Of a stretch of 64,000 nucleotides of DNA, positions 41,668 through 50,160 are shown one piece after another (position 1 is the first letter of the stretch; each line of letters starts with the position of its first letter). Position numbers and translations under genes: made by a program. The DNA lies in contig NZ_JAFBEX010000014.1 of the NCBI RefSeq assembly GCF_016908975.1, forward strand, positions 1 to 64,000. The letters are read 5' to 3'. The stretch is from Neobacillus cucumis (lineage in GTDB: Bacteria > Bacillota > Bacilli > Bacillales > Cytobacillaceae). The notes beneath the pieces are model-generated. The model searched no databases. It saw only the letters and a list, made by a program, of their open reading frames with translations, and was not told the origin of the DNA.

Positions 41668-42686
41668 TTAAATAGCATATGGTGGAGCATGCCGAAAAAG
41701 ACGAATATCCAGGCGGCTAGGGCGATGTAGATCATAAAGCGGGGAATGACGGTTAGAAACGGAACTCTTAGCGCTTTAGATAATTGATAGGTACTTGTTG
41801 TGTACATCGCCAGCGGGAAGGCCATTCCCCAGAACTGAGGATCATAGGTCATCGGATAGCGATGATAAAGATGGCGCCAGATCATCAAAATTAACATTAA
41901 CGGAATCCACCATGTACCCATAATCCAGAAGAACAGCGTAAACCCTTTTAAAAAAGGAGTAATTTCAACCAGCAGCGGCCATTCCGCAGCATGCAAAATA
42001 AGGGAAGAACCCGCCAACGTCGTAATGGCAACGGCCCCCATATTAATCCAATAAGGCGGTGTTAAAGCAGAGTGTTCAAGCTTTACAAACATAAAGCGGT
42101 AAAAAATTAACGTAATAATGTTGAGATACAACATACACCCTAAAAAATACATACATAAAGTAAAAAACAAAACCACTCCCTGCCCACGCTCAATATGAGG
42201 AGAAAGCAATGTTCCAAGGATCGAAATCGAATGCGTTGCTACAGCAACAATCAACCAAGCACCATTAATCCCTTCCGCGATCGCCGGCTTATCTTGCCGA
42301 ATCGTTACCGCAGAAAAAAAAGTATACATAATGACCAGCCATAACAAAATCGCCAGCCCCCATAAATAGGTAGCCATGATGTAATGCTTTGTCACAATAA
42401 TAAGCTGACAGCCAAACATACTCGTTCCAGCCACCCACGTAAAAAAGCCCGGACCGATGGTATGACTCGTCAGGTCGGCTGTCATTTTAGGAAAATAGTA
42501 AAAAAGTCGAATCATGTTAAGGAGCCACAAACTAAGATAGGCAGCCACATTAATCCAGAATAATAGCTTAGCAATCAAAACCATTCCAAGCAGATATGTC
42601 CCAATTGAGAGTGCCCCCGTGGCCATTACCAAGGCAAAATAGCCTGGATAAAGATTACTAGCTTTTTGTTTTAAAAAAGTGAACAC
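41628..42686 (-). CDS. TDT/SLAC1-family transporter (tellurite-resistance type)
   Basis: About 352 residues with ten membrane segments, as in the TehA/SLAC1 fold. LYPGYFALVMATGALSIGTYLLG near the start is the hallmark of the tellurite-resistance/dicarboxylate transporter (TDT) family. These proteins carry small anions such as sulfite, malate or chloride. The frame starts at 42728 without any ribosome binding site; a GTG at 42686 with TTAGGGGTGAG upstream is the better start and matches family N-termini. The last ~10 residues (KKHGDGSSASITM) and the stop are encoded by a half copy of the GGGGACGGTTCT palindrome. It is divergent from rocB. Confidence 0.87.
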   Translation of the reverse strand: MFTFLKQKASNLYPGYFALVMATGALSIGTYLLGMVLIAKLLFWINVAAYLSLWLLNMIRLFYYFPKMTADLTSHTIGPGFFTWVAGTSMFGCQLIIVTKHYIMATYLWGLAILLWLVIMYTFFSAVTIRQDKPAIAEGINGAWLIVAVATHSISILGTLLSPHIERGQGVVLFFTLCMYFLGCMLYLNIITLIFYRFMFVKLEHSALTPPYWINMGAVAITTLAGSSLILHAAEWPLLVEITPFLKGFTLFFWIMGTWWIPLMLILMIWRHLYHRYPMTYDPQFWGMAFPLAMYTTSTYQLSKALRVPFLTVIPRFMIYIALAAWIFVFFGMLHHMLFKKHGDGSSASITM

Positions 42687-42732
42687 GGTCTCACCCCTAA
42701 GTTCGTATTTTCTTATCCATTTTATCATAAAT

Positions 42733-42790
42733 GTCTAGAGTCCTAGACGAGAAGCAAATACTTGACGCCATAGTCATGTTGAGCTACATT
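42733..42790 (+). promoter_or_regulatory. Inverted repeat and promoter in tdt-rocB divergent region
   Basis: GTCTAG-AGTC-CTAGAC (42733-42748) is a perfect 6-bp-arm palindrome. Downstream, TTGACG (42762-42767), a 17-bp spacer and TACATT (42785-42790) form a sigma-A-like promoter for rocB. No sigma-L -24/-12 element (TGGCAC...TTGCA) was found, although B. subtilis rocABC uses sigma-L. Confidence 0.55.
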
Positions 42791-42822
42791 TTTGTAAAAT
42801 ACTAGTAAAAGAGGTTAAGCCC

Positions 42823-44472
42823 ATGCTATCATGCCGCAATGATGTACTAGCGATCACAAAACAACTGGTAAACATAGAAAGCGTCGTAAACACGAACGGA
42901 GAAGCCATTATTGCAAAGTCGCTATATAACATGATTACCTCCCTTCCTTATTTTTTGAAAAATCCAAGCTTCGCGACAATCGAACAAACCATAAATGATA
43001 ATCAGGAACGCTACAATGTTTTGGCCTTAGTTAAAGGAACTAAGGGAACGAGCAGCCGGACCGTTATCCTCATGGGGCATGTCGACACAGTTGGCATCGA
43101 TGATTTCAATCATCTAAAAAACATGGCTTGTGACCCTGAAACACTCATGGAAGCATTAAAAAAAGAACAGCTCCCAGCTTCCGCCAAAGAACACCTGGAG
43201 TCAGGGGATTGGTTATTTGGCCGCGGAGTTCTGGATATGAAAAGCGGGGTCGCTAGTCATCTCTATTTATTAAACTATTATTCCGAACATCCTGAAGAAC
43301 TAAATGGGAACCTTGTTTTCTTAGCAGAATGTGACGAAGAGGACAGTTCACACGGAATCCTCTCTGCGTTAAAAACATTAAAACGCTGGAAAAAGGAACA
43401 TGGATTTACTTATACGGCTGCCATTAATGCTGATTTTGTCGCGCCGCGCTACGAAGGAGACCATAATCGCTACATTTATAAAGGAACGGTTGGAAAACTG
43501 CTGCCTTCCTTTTTCATTACAGGTGCGGAAACACATGTCGGGTCAGCATTCGAGGGGTTGGATCCGAACTTTATCGCAGCTGAACTAACCAAACAAATCA
43601 ACTATAATCCGGACCTGTGCAACGAGGCCTATGGGGAAACAACCGTACCACCTGTATCTTTGAAACAAATCGACCTAAAACCGTCTTATACCGTTCAGAC
43701 CGCCCTGTCTGCCTATGTGTACTATAATTTTTTCATTCATTCCTGGTCGCCAAAGGATGTACTTGAAAAGTTAAAGGAACAAGCCACAGTTGCCTTTCAT
43801 AATGCCCTTACCGCTTTTGAAGATCGGTATAAACGTTATAGTGCCTTAAGCGGTGAGCCATATGTCCAGCATCCTTGGAGGCCTAGGGTGCTTACCTATG
43901 AAGAAATGGACCAATTATTGATTCAGGAGAACGGTACAAAGTACGTCTCTCATATGAAAAATATTAAAGAAGATTTAGTAAAAATTGCAGAATTGGATAC
44001 ACGTATGTTTGCGGTTCGAGTCGTAGAGGAAGCTTGGAAATGGATGAAGGACAAAAGCCCGGCCATTATTCTGTTCTACTCATCCCTCTATTCTCCAAGG
44101 ATTGAATTAACCGGAAAAACAGCTGACGAGCTTGACTTAATCAGGGCTTTGGATGAAGCGGTGGAAGAAATTCAGCCAGTCTATGCCTATCCGATTGTCA
44201 CCCGGAACTTCTTCCCTTATATCTCAGATATGAGTTTTGTGGCCCTCAGTGATGATGAGGCCGGCATCAACGCCGAATCCAACAATAACCCTGGCTGGGG
44301 AACGAAGCTGTTTGTCGACTACCAAGATATCCGCGACATCAATGTCCCCGTCATCAACATCGGTCCATACGGCAGCGATGCCCACAAAAGACTCGAAAGA
44401 ATGGAAATGACCTACTCACTAGAAATCGTGCCAAATCTAACCAACTTAGTAATTCAAAAACTTTTGAATTAA
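42823..44472 (+). CDS. rocB: RocB-type M20 peptidase-like arginine degradation protein
   Basis: A 549-residue M20-family metallohydrolase matching B. subtilis RocB in length and sequence. Zinc-site motifs are MGHVDTVG (His-x-Asp, about residue 86), RGVLDMKSGVASH (bridging Asp), LAECDEEDSSHG (Glu-Glu and Asp), and a late His in YGSDAHKRLERM. RocB is part of the arginine/ornithine degradation set in B. subtilis, with unclear catalytic role, perhaps an N-acyl or amidohydrolase step. AGAGGTTAAGCCC precedes the ATG. Unlike B. subtilis it is alone, with no rocA or rocC beside it, and has a sigma-A-like promoter. A 53-bp palindrome starts one base after the stop. Confidence 0.9.
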   Translation: MLSCRNDVLAITKQLVNIESVVNTNGEAIIAKSLYNMITSLPYFLKNPSFATIEQTINDNQERYNVLALVKGTKGTSSRTVILMGHVDTVGIDDFNHLKNMACDPETLMEALKKEQLPASAKEHLESGDWLFGRGVLDMKSGVASHLYLLNYYSEHPEELNGNLVFLAECDEEDSSHGILSALKTLKRWKKEHGFTYTAAINADFVAPRYEGDHNRYIYKGTVGKLLPSFFITGAETHVGSAFEGLDPNFIAAELTKQINYNPDLCNEAYGETTVPPVSLKQIDLKPSYTVQTALSAYVYYNFFIHSWSPKDVLEKLKEQATVAFHNALTAFEDRYKRYSALSGEPYVQHPWRPRVLTYEEMDQLLIQENGTKYVSHMKNIKEDLVKIAELDTRMFAVRVVEEAWKWMKDKSPAIILFYSSLYSPRIELTGKTADELDLIRALDEAVEEIQPVYAYPIVTRNFFPYISDMSFVALSDDEAGINAESNNNPGWGTKLFVDYQDIRDINVPVINIGPYGSDAHKRLERMEMTYSLEIVPNLTNLVIQKLLN

Positions 44473-44473
44473 G

Positions 44474-44526
44474 AATCACGGGGACGGTTCTTCTGCTTCG
44501 GAAGCAGAAGAACCGTCCCCATGATT
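44474..44526. repeat. 53-bp GGGGACGGTTCT palindrome, copy 3
   Basis: Arms begin AATCACGGGGACGGTTCTTC and end in GAACCGTCCCCATGATT, near-perfect pairing. It directly follows the rocB stop and may serve as its 3' end structure. Confidence 0.93.
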
Positions 44527-44694
44527 CGCCAATTTAAGGAAAATTTAAGGTTTCTTTTCTAACATGAAAAGATAAATAATTCCATTGAAATACAAATAGT
44601 GACAAATTTCATGTTTTCCATATAATAGAATAGTAGTGGTAATTTAATATTTAAGTAATCTAGTTGTAAAGTTTGTTACAAACCAATGGTTTTT

Positions 44695-44710
44695 AATGTC
44701 AAATGACATT
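44695..44710 (+). promoter_or_regulatory. Palindrome before L,D-transpeptidase gene
   Basis: AATGTCAAATGACATT: 7-bp arms around AA, 24 bp before the start codon. It lies where a repressor would block the transcript start. No regulator is identified. Confidence 0.45.
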
Positions 44711-44734
44711 ACTTTTTAAATGGGGGAATCAAGA

Positions 44735-46180
44735 ATGGGAAGTACAGCAACCGAATCAGTAGAAGAAATTGACAGTAGACTCGTCAAAAAAGGCAAATGG
44801 TATAACAACTGGAAGTGGATCACATCAGGAATCGTGATCATCATTGCCCTTATATTGGCAGCACTGAACTATTATCAGGCAAAGCATTTCAATGCCAATA
44901 TCAAGATTAATGGCGTAAATGTCGGTGGACTGACCTCGGATGAGGCACTTAACAAATTAAAATCTTCAGTTTTAAAAAATGTCGTCTATGTTGGAGAAAA
45001 ACAAATTTTTGATGGAAAAGATACAAAATTAGGATTTTCCGATCAAGACCTATCAGGTGTCAATAAATTATTAAAAAGCCAGCAAACCGTTTTCCCATCT
45101 TCAAAAGAAAAAGATTATTCATTAGTGCCAAACAGCGGCGATCCATATCGCACTCAAGAAATGAAAAAACTAGTCGAAGAGAAACTGGCAGCACTAAATA
45201 ATAATTTAACTCCGCCTGTAGATGCGAAGGCCACTTTACAGCAGGGTCAAATTGTTATTACCAAAAGCAATAATGGTGAGCAGTATGATGTTGCAAGTCT
45301 AATCAAGGCCTATGAAAAACAGCAATATGCAAGCGAAATTCATCTTGATCCAGTATACATACAGCCGATCAAAGAAGACAGTGAAACTGTAAAAAATGAA
45401 CAAAAAACACTGCAAACTCTTCTTCAACAAAAGGTTGACTATAAAGTACAAAATCAAGTCTATTCTTTGAAAGCCAGCGATCTAATTAAAAGCGCCACGG
45501 TCTCAAAAGATTTGAAAGTGACCATTGATGGAGCTGATATTAAAAATAAACTCGCTGAAATTAATGATTCACAATCTACTTTAGACAAAGATTTTACCTT
45601 TAAGACCCATTCAGGTTCTGTTATTAAGGTAAAAGGTCAAGGTTATGGCTGGGCACTAGATGTGGACAAAGAAGCAGCACGTATTCAGGCAGCTTTTGAA
45701 AAAGGAGAAAGCTCTACCGCAGCATCTAATATTATCGGACATGGCTGGAGCGGTGAAGGCTACGGTTATGACATCACATCTAATAACGGTATTGGCGATA
45801 CTTATGCGGAAGTTTCAATTGCCGAGCAAAAAATTTGGATTTATAAAAATGGTAAATTAGTTGTTACATCGAATGTCGTTACAGGGAAACATAGCACAGG
45901 GGAAGATACATCAAAAGGCGTTTGGTATATCCTCTACAAACGCACACCATCCATACTTAGAGGAAGTCATGTGGGCTTAGGTTCCTATGAAGTAAAAGTC
46001 AATTATTGGGCACCATTTACCAACAGCGGTCAAGGTTTCCACGATGCCAGCTGGCGTACCAACTGGTCCAGCACCGCATACCTAAAAGCAGGATCAGGCG
46101 GCTGCGTCAACACACCATCAAGTGTGATGAAAACAGTTTATAACAACCTCAGCACACATGAGCCAGTAGTCATTTATTAA
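44735..46180 (+). CDS. Membrane-anchored L,D-transpeptidase (YkuD) with PG-binding domain
   Basis: About 481 residues. A short cytoplasmic end with basic KKGKWYNNWKW leads to one membrane helix (about residues 28-50). Then comes a PG_binding_4 domain (NIKINGVNVGGLTSDEALNKL onward, possibly twice), and the C-terminal ~125 residues form a YkuD domain: YAEVSIAEQKIWIYKNGKL, HDASWRTNW, and the catalytic SGGCVNTPSS. It forms 3-3 cross-links or attaches proteins to peptidoglycan on the outer face. A first ATG at 44720 lacks a ribosome binding site; GGGGGA lies eight bases before the ATG at 44735. It is a single gene followed directly by an interspersed repeat. Confidence 0.9.
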   Translation: MGSTATESVEEIDSRLVKKGKWYNNWKWITSGIVIIIALILAALNYYQAKHFNANIKINGVNVGGLTSDEALNKLKSSVLKNVVYVGEKQIFDGKDTKLGFSDQDLSGVNKLLKSQQTVFPSSKEKDYSLVPNSGDPYRTQEMKKLVEEKLAALNNNLTPPVDAKATLQQGQIVITKSNNGEQYDVASLIKAYEKQQYASEIHLDPVYIQPIKEDSETVKNEQKTLQTLLQQKVDYKVQNQVYSLKASDLIKSATVSKDLKVTIDGADIKNKLAEINDSQSTLDKDFTFKTHSGSVIKVKGQGYGWALDVDKEAARIQAAFEKGESSTAASNIIGHGWSGEGYGYDITSNNGIGDTYAEVSIAEQKIWIYKNGKLVVTSNVVTGKHSTGEDTSKGVWYILYKRTPSILRGSHVGLGSYEVKVNYWAPFTNSGQGFHDASWRTNWSSTAYLKAGSGGCVNTPSSVMKTVYNNLSTHEPVVIY

Positions 46181-46303
46181 GAAAAGCGAAAGGCGCTTAG
46201 TTTTCTGCGACAAGCACAAGACGAGCCGGCCGAAAGGTTGTTCTTTAACCTTTTGGACGGATTGGCTTGTGACCTCGAGCCGATGGCGCCTGGAGCTGGA
46301 CAA
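46181..46303. repeat. Interspersed GCGCC-type mosaic repeat, copy 8
   Basis: Variant II: GAAAAGCGAAAGGCGC, GCGACAAGCACAAGACGAG, CCGGCCGAAAGG, CTTTTGGACGGATTGGC and GGCGCCTGGAGCTGGACAA. It starts one base past the L,D-transpeptidase stop and is followed within 7 bp by a 53-bp-type palindrome. Confidence 0.9.
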
Positions 46304-46309
46304 AAACAA

Positions 46310-46367
46310 AATCATGGGGACGGTTCTCCTGCTTCCAAACGAAGCAGGAGAACCGTCCCCTTTGATT
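46310..46367. repeat. GGGGACGGTTCT palindrome, copy 4
   Basis: AATCATGGGGACGGTTCTCC and GGAGAACCGTCCCCTTTGATT pair, with a slightly longer centre (TTCCAAACGAA) than other copies. Confidence 0.92.
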
Positions 46368-46384
46368 ATCTTGACGTAGTGATC

Positions 46385-46575
46385 TACTGGAGGATGGCAA
46401 TGGTTTACTAGTGGATGGCGCCTGATTTCTGGTGGATAACTTGTTTACTGGCGATGGCGCCTGGTTTCTGGTGGATAACTTGTTTACTGGCGATGGCGCC
46501 TGGTTTCTGGCGGATAATTTAGATTTACTGGTGGATGGCGGCGACTTACTCTCGGATAACGGTATTTTACTCGCG
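46385..46575. repeat. ~20-bp / 39-bp tandem array
   Basis: TACTGG, TACTAG or TTCTGG starts at 46385, 46406, 46427, 46446, 46466, 46485, 46505, 46526, 46547 and 46568, 19-21 bp apart. In the centre alternating units give a 39-bp repeat with GGCGATGGCGCCTGGTTTCT. Frames on both strands encode 13-residue repeats, but no ribosome binding site supports a protein. Confidence 0.8.
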
Positions 46576-46625
46576 GATTGCTCACTTTTACTTGTGAAAA
46601 ACAACCATCTTATGTCAAAAAACAA

Positions 46626-46648
46626 GGACCTTTCTAATCTAGAGGTCC
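46626..46648 (-). terminator. Terminator of small membrane protein gene
   Basis: GGACCTTTCT and AGAGGTCC pair, with TTGTTTTTTG after the stem on the minus strand. Confidence 0.75.
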
Positions 46649-46664
46649 CCTAACTCATTTACAG

Positions 46665-47084
46665 TTATTGTTTCCGAAAAATCACCATCCCGACAATACT
46701 CGGGATAATCATAAGAAGCCCGACTGTTAAAGCAGGAATTGGGAGCTTTCTAGCAAAGATGGCGCCGAATTCTCCTAAAAACCCACCAATAAGAAAAGGA
46801 ATAGTCGTTAGTACTTTATTAGCACCCATTTTCGCATAATACCAAGCATCCCAAACAGCATAAACATAAAAACCTGGATAAAATAACATTCCATCATACA
46901 TAACCGATTCTAAGGCCTGATGGTGGAAACCATTCAAATCAAGTTGAATCGCTTTGTTTATGTTTCCAGTCCAATTATCAAAATGCTCGATAACCAGGAA
47001 AGCAATCCCCTTTATAAATTGCTTATTATAAATTTGACCGAAACCCGGCATAAGTAATGAAAATAAAGCAGCGATATTTCTCAT
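46665..47084 (-). CDS. Hypothetical membrane protein with PGFGQIYN motif
   Basis: A 139-residue protein. The N-terminal MRNIAALFSLLMPGFGQIYNKQFIKGIAFLVIEHFDN has the P-G-x-G-Q-x-Y-N/xGKxxKG pattern seen in TM2-like and related small membrane proteins. Hydrophobic segments lie at about 5-35, 62-80, 92-108 and 113-133. The WDAWYYAKMGANK loop is a further family-like feature. AAGAGAAAATTAG gives a weak ribosome binding site. It is a single gene with a terminator. No function is proposed. Confidence 0.68.
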   Translation of the reverse strand: MRNIAALFSLLMPGFGQIYNKQFIKGIAFLVIEHFDNWTGNINKAIQLDLNGFHHQALESVMYDGMLFYPGFYVYAVWDAWYYAKMGANKVLTTIPFLIGGFLGEFGAIFARKLPIPALTVGLLMIIPSIVGMVIFRKQ

Positions 47085-47175
47085 CTAATTTTCTCTTTTC
47101 TTTTATAATTACCAATTAATTTCCAATAATTGTTATTATGGATAAAAAAGAAAAAATATATTCCTCTGTTAAGAG

Positions 47176-47228
47176 AATCACGGGGACGGTTCTCCTGCTT
47201 CGGAAGCAGGAGAACCGTCCCCGTGATT
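47176..47228. repeat. 53-bp GGGGACGGTTCT palindrome, copy 5
   Basis: Perfect or near-perfect arms beginning AATCACGGGGACGGTTCTCC. It lies 60 bp before the FAD oxidoreductase start, in the divergent region. An open frame crosses it but the ribosome binding site excludes it from the gene. Confidence 0.95.
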
Positions 47229-47287
47229 CTTTTCACTGCCATTTGGAAATAGTAACATTAGCTGTGTTAAAAGGAGGAAGAAACATC

Positions 47288-48505
47288 TTGAACTTACAAT
47301 CTGGAACGTATTATTGGCCAACGACATTTCCTGATGCCCCATCTTATCCTTCTCTAGAGGAAGACTTAACATGTGATGTCTGTGTAATTGGCGGCGGGAG
47401 TTCAGCTGCCCAATGTGCTTACTATCTAGTAGATACTGGTTTAGATGTGGTCGCAATCGAAAAAGGAAAAATCGGCAGCGGGAGTACGAGTACAAATACA
47501 GCACTAATCCAATATTCTGGTGAAAAAATGTTTACCGACCTCATCCATACGTTCGGTCAACCATACATTGAGCGCCATCTGACGTTATTAAAAGAAGCGA
47601 TTGATGAAATCGAAATTGCTTCAAAGATGGCTAAGTTGGAGAGTGAATTTACTCGAAGAGACACACTTTACTCCGCAAGCAACAAAGATGATTTTGCCAA
47701 GTTAAAAAAGGAATATGATTTTTTGAAAGAGCATAACTGTGAGCTCGATTTTTGGACAAAGAAAGACATTGAAAATAAGTATCCTTTTAGCCGGGAAGCG
47801 GCTATCTATTCTTACAACGACGCTGAACTGAATCCCTTCAAGTTTACCCATGCCTTAGTGGACTACGCAGCAAAAAAAGGGGTCCGTTTTTATGAAAACA
47901 CTGAAATGAATGGTCATCATTATGATAAGACACAGAACAGGATGGTCATTTCTACGAAAACAGAGCATTCGATTAGGGCACGCTTCGTTATTTTCACTGC
48001 AGGCTATGAGGGCATAGATATAAAAAAAGAGAAGAAGGCCTCGTTTGTTAGTACTTATACGGTCACCACAAACTCAGTGGATGACTTTTCTTCATGGTAT
48101 AACCGGACACTCCTATGGGAGACAGCCCGTCCCTACCTATTTATGCGTACCACAGCAGATAATCGCATTATCATTGGCGGTCTGGATGATAATACAACGT
48201 ATTCGGATGATCGGGATAGTAAACTTACCCATAAGAAAGATCAACTGATTGAGGAGTTTCATAAACAGTTCCCTGATATTCGTGTTAAACCAGAATACTA
48301 TTCCGCAGCTTTTTATGGTGGCACTGTTGATGGTCTGCCGATCATCGGGCTCTATGATGAGTATCCCAACAGCTATTTCCTATTTGCCTTCGGCGACAAC
48401 GGTACGGTCTACAGCCAGCTTCTAGCAAAGCTGATTGCAGAAAATATAGTGAAGGGCAGCAGCCCAGATATGGCACTATATTTGCAGAATCGACCGCTTA
48501 TATAG
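47288..48505 (+). CDS. FAD-dependent oxidoreductase (DAO family)
   Basis: About 405 residues. The FAD-binding Rossmann motif is CVIGGGSSAAQCAYYLVD (residues about 28-45) followed by VVAIEKGKIGSGSTSTNTALIQY. The substrate domain follows, and the C-terminal AAFYGGTVDGLPIIGLYDEYPNSYFLFAFGDNG closes the FAD site. The family oxidises amines such as glycine, D-amino acids or sarcosine. The Rossmann motif GGGSSAAQ is unusual where GGGITGA is more common. The start is a TTG with AAAGGAGG eleven bases upstream; an open frame reaches back to 47138 but runs through a palindrome. The substrate is unknown. A 53-bp palindrome begins right at its stop. Confidence 0.85.
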   Translation: MNLQSGTYYWPTTFPDAPSYPSLEEDLTCDVCVIGGGSSAAQCAYYLVDTGLDVVAIEKGKIGSGSTSTNTALIQYSGEKMFTDLIHTFGQPYIERHLTLLKEAIDEIEIASKMAKLESEFTRRDTLYSASNKDDFAKLKKEYDFLKEHNCELDFWTKKDIENKYPFSREAAIYSYNDAELNPFKFTHALVDYAAKKGVRFYENTEMNGHHYDKTQNRMVISTKTEHSIRARFVIFTAGYEGIDIKKEKKASFVSTYTVTTNSVDDFSSWYNRTLLWETARPYLFMRTTADNRIIIGGLDDNTTYSDDRDSKLTHKKDQLIEEFHKQFPDIRVKPEYYSAAFYGGTVDGLPIIGLYDEYPNSYFLFAFGDNGTVYSQLLAKLIAENIVKGSSPDMALYLQNRPLI

Positions 48506-48590
48506 AATCACGGGGACGGTTCTACTGCTTCCAGAGCAGCAGAACCGTCCCCGTGATTTCAAGAAGCAGTAGAACCGTCCCCACTGCTTC
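48506..48590. repeat. 53-bp palindrome, copy 6, plus adjacent half copy
   Basis: A full copy (48506-48558, arms AATCACGGGGACGGTTCTAC with a short mismatch at the centre) begins immediately after the FAD enzyme's stop. A half copy (48563-48590) follows after 4 bp and lies inside the 3' end of the EcsC gene. Confidence 0.93.
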
Positions 48591-49377
48591 CCAATCTTTC
48601 CAGAATCCTGCGTTTTCGATAGAGCATCATTCCTGTTTCTGCTAGGTCATTGATCATGGATCGATTGGTAAAGGCACCGAAGATCATGCCAGCGACCGGG
48701 ACCATTTGAAATAGTTTTTTCCATCCAAACTGATCGCGGTATGTATAGACTACTTCACGCCAGCCTTGAAGCTGTGAAACCATTTCGCCTGACCTGCTCT
48801 CCTTCTGACCATAGCTGGAAAGTTCATTCAAAATCGCCCGTTTTCCGACAATATCGGCGGATGAAAATTGGAGGCATTTCACAATAAAAACCCGTTCACT
48901 TTGATCACTTGGGTCAAAGCCATGAATGATGGCTATTTCCTGCAGTGTTTTTAAAGAAATCGCCAGTAAGGCTGGAATATCAATCGCAAGCGTGAAAATC
49001 CCACCGATTCCAGTGCTCGCTCCTTGTATGGTAGCAAACTTCTTCCTTTGTTCTGTCAGCTCTTCACTTATCTTTTGCATCGCTGTTAAAGGAATCTTTT
49101 CGATGTCGGCAACCTCGTTAATCGGCTTGCCCAGCTCTTTTTCAATTCTTTTAAAAAGTGTTTCTTTTTTAATTAGATAGCTACCGCCGGTTTGGATGTA
49201 AGAACCGATTTCCTCCAGCAAGCTTCCCACTTTGTTGTGAATGAATTGAGGGGTTATTTTATCAAGAAGCTTAAACGGCAGCCTCCCCAGCCGCTCCCAA
49301 AACCACAAACCGCTCTGGCTTTTTTCCCATTTTCCAATAACAGACAACTCAGCTAATAATTCTTCTTTTGTTTCCAT
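48559..49377 (-). CDS. EcsC-family protein
   Basis: A 272-residue EcsC-family protein. The conserved centre is FATIQGASTGIGGIFTLAIDIPALLAISLKTLQEIAIIHGFDPSDQSERVF, followed by MVPVAGMIFGAFTNRSMINDLAETGMMLYRKRRI. EcsC was named from the B. subtilis ecsABC locus but its function is unknown; many members are in loci with membrane-stress genes. The last nine residues (SSGDGSTAS) and stop come from a half palindrome. GAGGTGATTCATAT precedes the ATG. It lies just downstream of liaI-liaH on the same strand, separated by a terminator. Confidence 0.88.
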   Translation of the reverse strand: METKEELLAELSVIGKWEKSQSGLWFWERLGRLPFKLLDKITPQFIHNKVGSLLEEIGSYIQTGGSYLIKKETLFKRIEKELGKPINEVADIEKIPLTAMQKISEELTEQRKKFATIQGASTGIGGIFTLAIDIPALLAISLKTLQEIAIIHGFDPSDQSERVFIVKCLQFSSADIVGKRAILNELSSYGQKESRSGEMVSQLQGWREVVYTYRDQFGWKKLFQMVPVAGMIFGAFTNRSMINDLAETGMMLYRKRRILERLGSSGDGSTAS

Positions 49378-49463
49378 ATATGAATCACCTCTCTATCTTT
49401 ATTAATATCCGTTTATTCACTTACGAAAACAAACTAGGTTGGTTTCAAAAATATAAAAACAAA

Positions 49464-49487
49464 GGCAGTGATGTTGTGATCACCGCC
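49464..49487 (-). terminator. Terminator of liaI-liaH
   Basis: On the minus strand GGCGGTGAT pairs with ATCACTGCC, then TTTGTTTTTA. Confidence 0.88.
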
Positions 49488-49495
49488 CTCACTCA

Positions 49496-50134
49496 TTATT
49501 CTTTTTTATCAATGGATATTTTTTTCTCCAGCTTCGCTACTAATTCATCAATCGTACTGCTGAAAAAGGAACGGTTCACTTTCTGTTCTAACCGGTCGAG
49601 ATAACCCTCAATTTCCTTAAATTTGGAGAAGGAGGAATCCGCGTAAGCATCTGCTTCTAGTACCTGGTTGATTTGCAGATTGGCGCGGGTCACATTTTCT
49701 CTGCCCATCAATTCCATCCGGCGAATCTCCATATCCTTGACTTTTCGCTTCATTTCTTCATACTTTCTTTCAAGCCCCGTCAATTGCTCGGTGACCTGAT
49801 TTAGAGAACCCTGCAGACGCTGTGCCTGTTCTTCAAAACACTGCTGCTCAACTGAAGCAAACTGGTAGAGCTCCGTTTCCCCTGCCTTTTGGGCAACTTC
49901 TGCTTGATATTTTCTTTTTTCCGCCATCTTCATGGCTTCAGCATATTCTCTTGCAAATTCATCTCGTAACTGGTGCTGACGCACTACTAACTTGCCTACC
50001 TTTTCGGTTTCCTTTTCACATTCGCGTAGGTATTGATTGAGCATAGCAATCGGATTTTTATTTTCCTTTTGGTTTAGGGCCTCATTAATATCCGCTACCA
50101 CAATATCTTTAATTCTTGTAAATAAGTTTGTCAT
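49496..50134 (-). CDS. liaH: PspA/IM30-family membrane-stress protein (LiaH-like)
   Basis: About 212 residues. Typical PspA/IM30 coiled-coil protein: MTNLFTRIKDIVVADINEAL at the amphipathic N-terminus, NPIAMLNQYLRECEKE, a long helical region (about 40-150) and YLDRLEQKVNRSFFSSTIDELVAKLEKKI at the end. Such proteins form large ring or rod assemblies on damaged membranes, and LiaH is the main target of the LiaRS system. The ATG at 50140 abuts GGAGAG; the ATG at 50134 is better spaced. It lies 26 bp downstream of liaI. Confidence 0.88.
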   Translation of the reverse strand: MTNLFTRIKDIVVADINEALNQKENKNPIAMLNQYLRECEKETEKVGKLVVRQHQLRDEFAREYAEAMKMAEKRKYQAEVAQKAGETELYQFASVEQQCFEEQAQRLQGSLNQVTEQLTGLERKYEEMKRKVKDMEIRRMELMGRENVTRANLQINQVLEADAYADSSFSKFKEIEGYLDRLEQKVNRSFFSSTIDELVAKLEKKISIDKKE

Positions 50135-50160
50135 GTTCATTCTCTCCTTTTTTTAAAAAA

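Noticed and set aside
46245..46653. Proteins with 13-residue repeats around the 46385 array
   Set aside because: Frames exist on both strands only because the repeat is 39 bp; no ribosome binding site.
47138..47287. N-terminal extension of the FAD oxidoreductase
   Set aside because: The extra 50 residues are read through a 53-bp palindrome; AAAGGAGG and the TTG at 47288 mark the true start.
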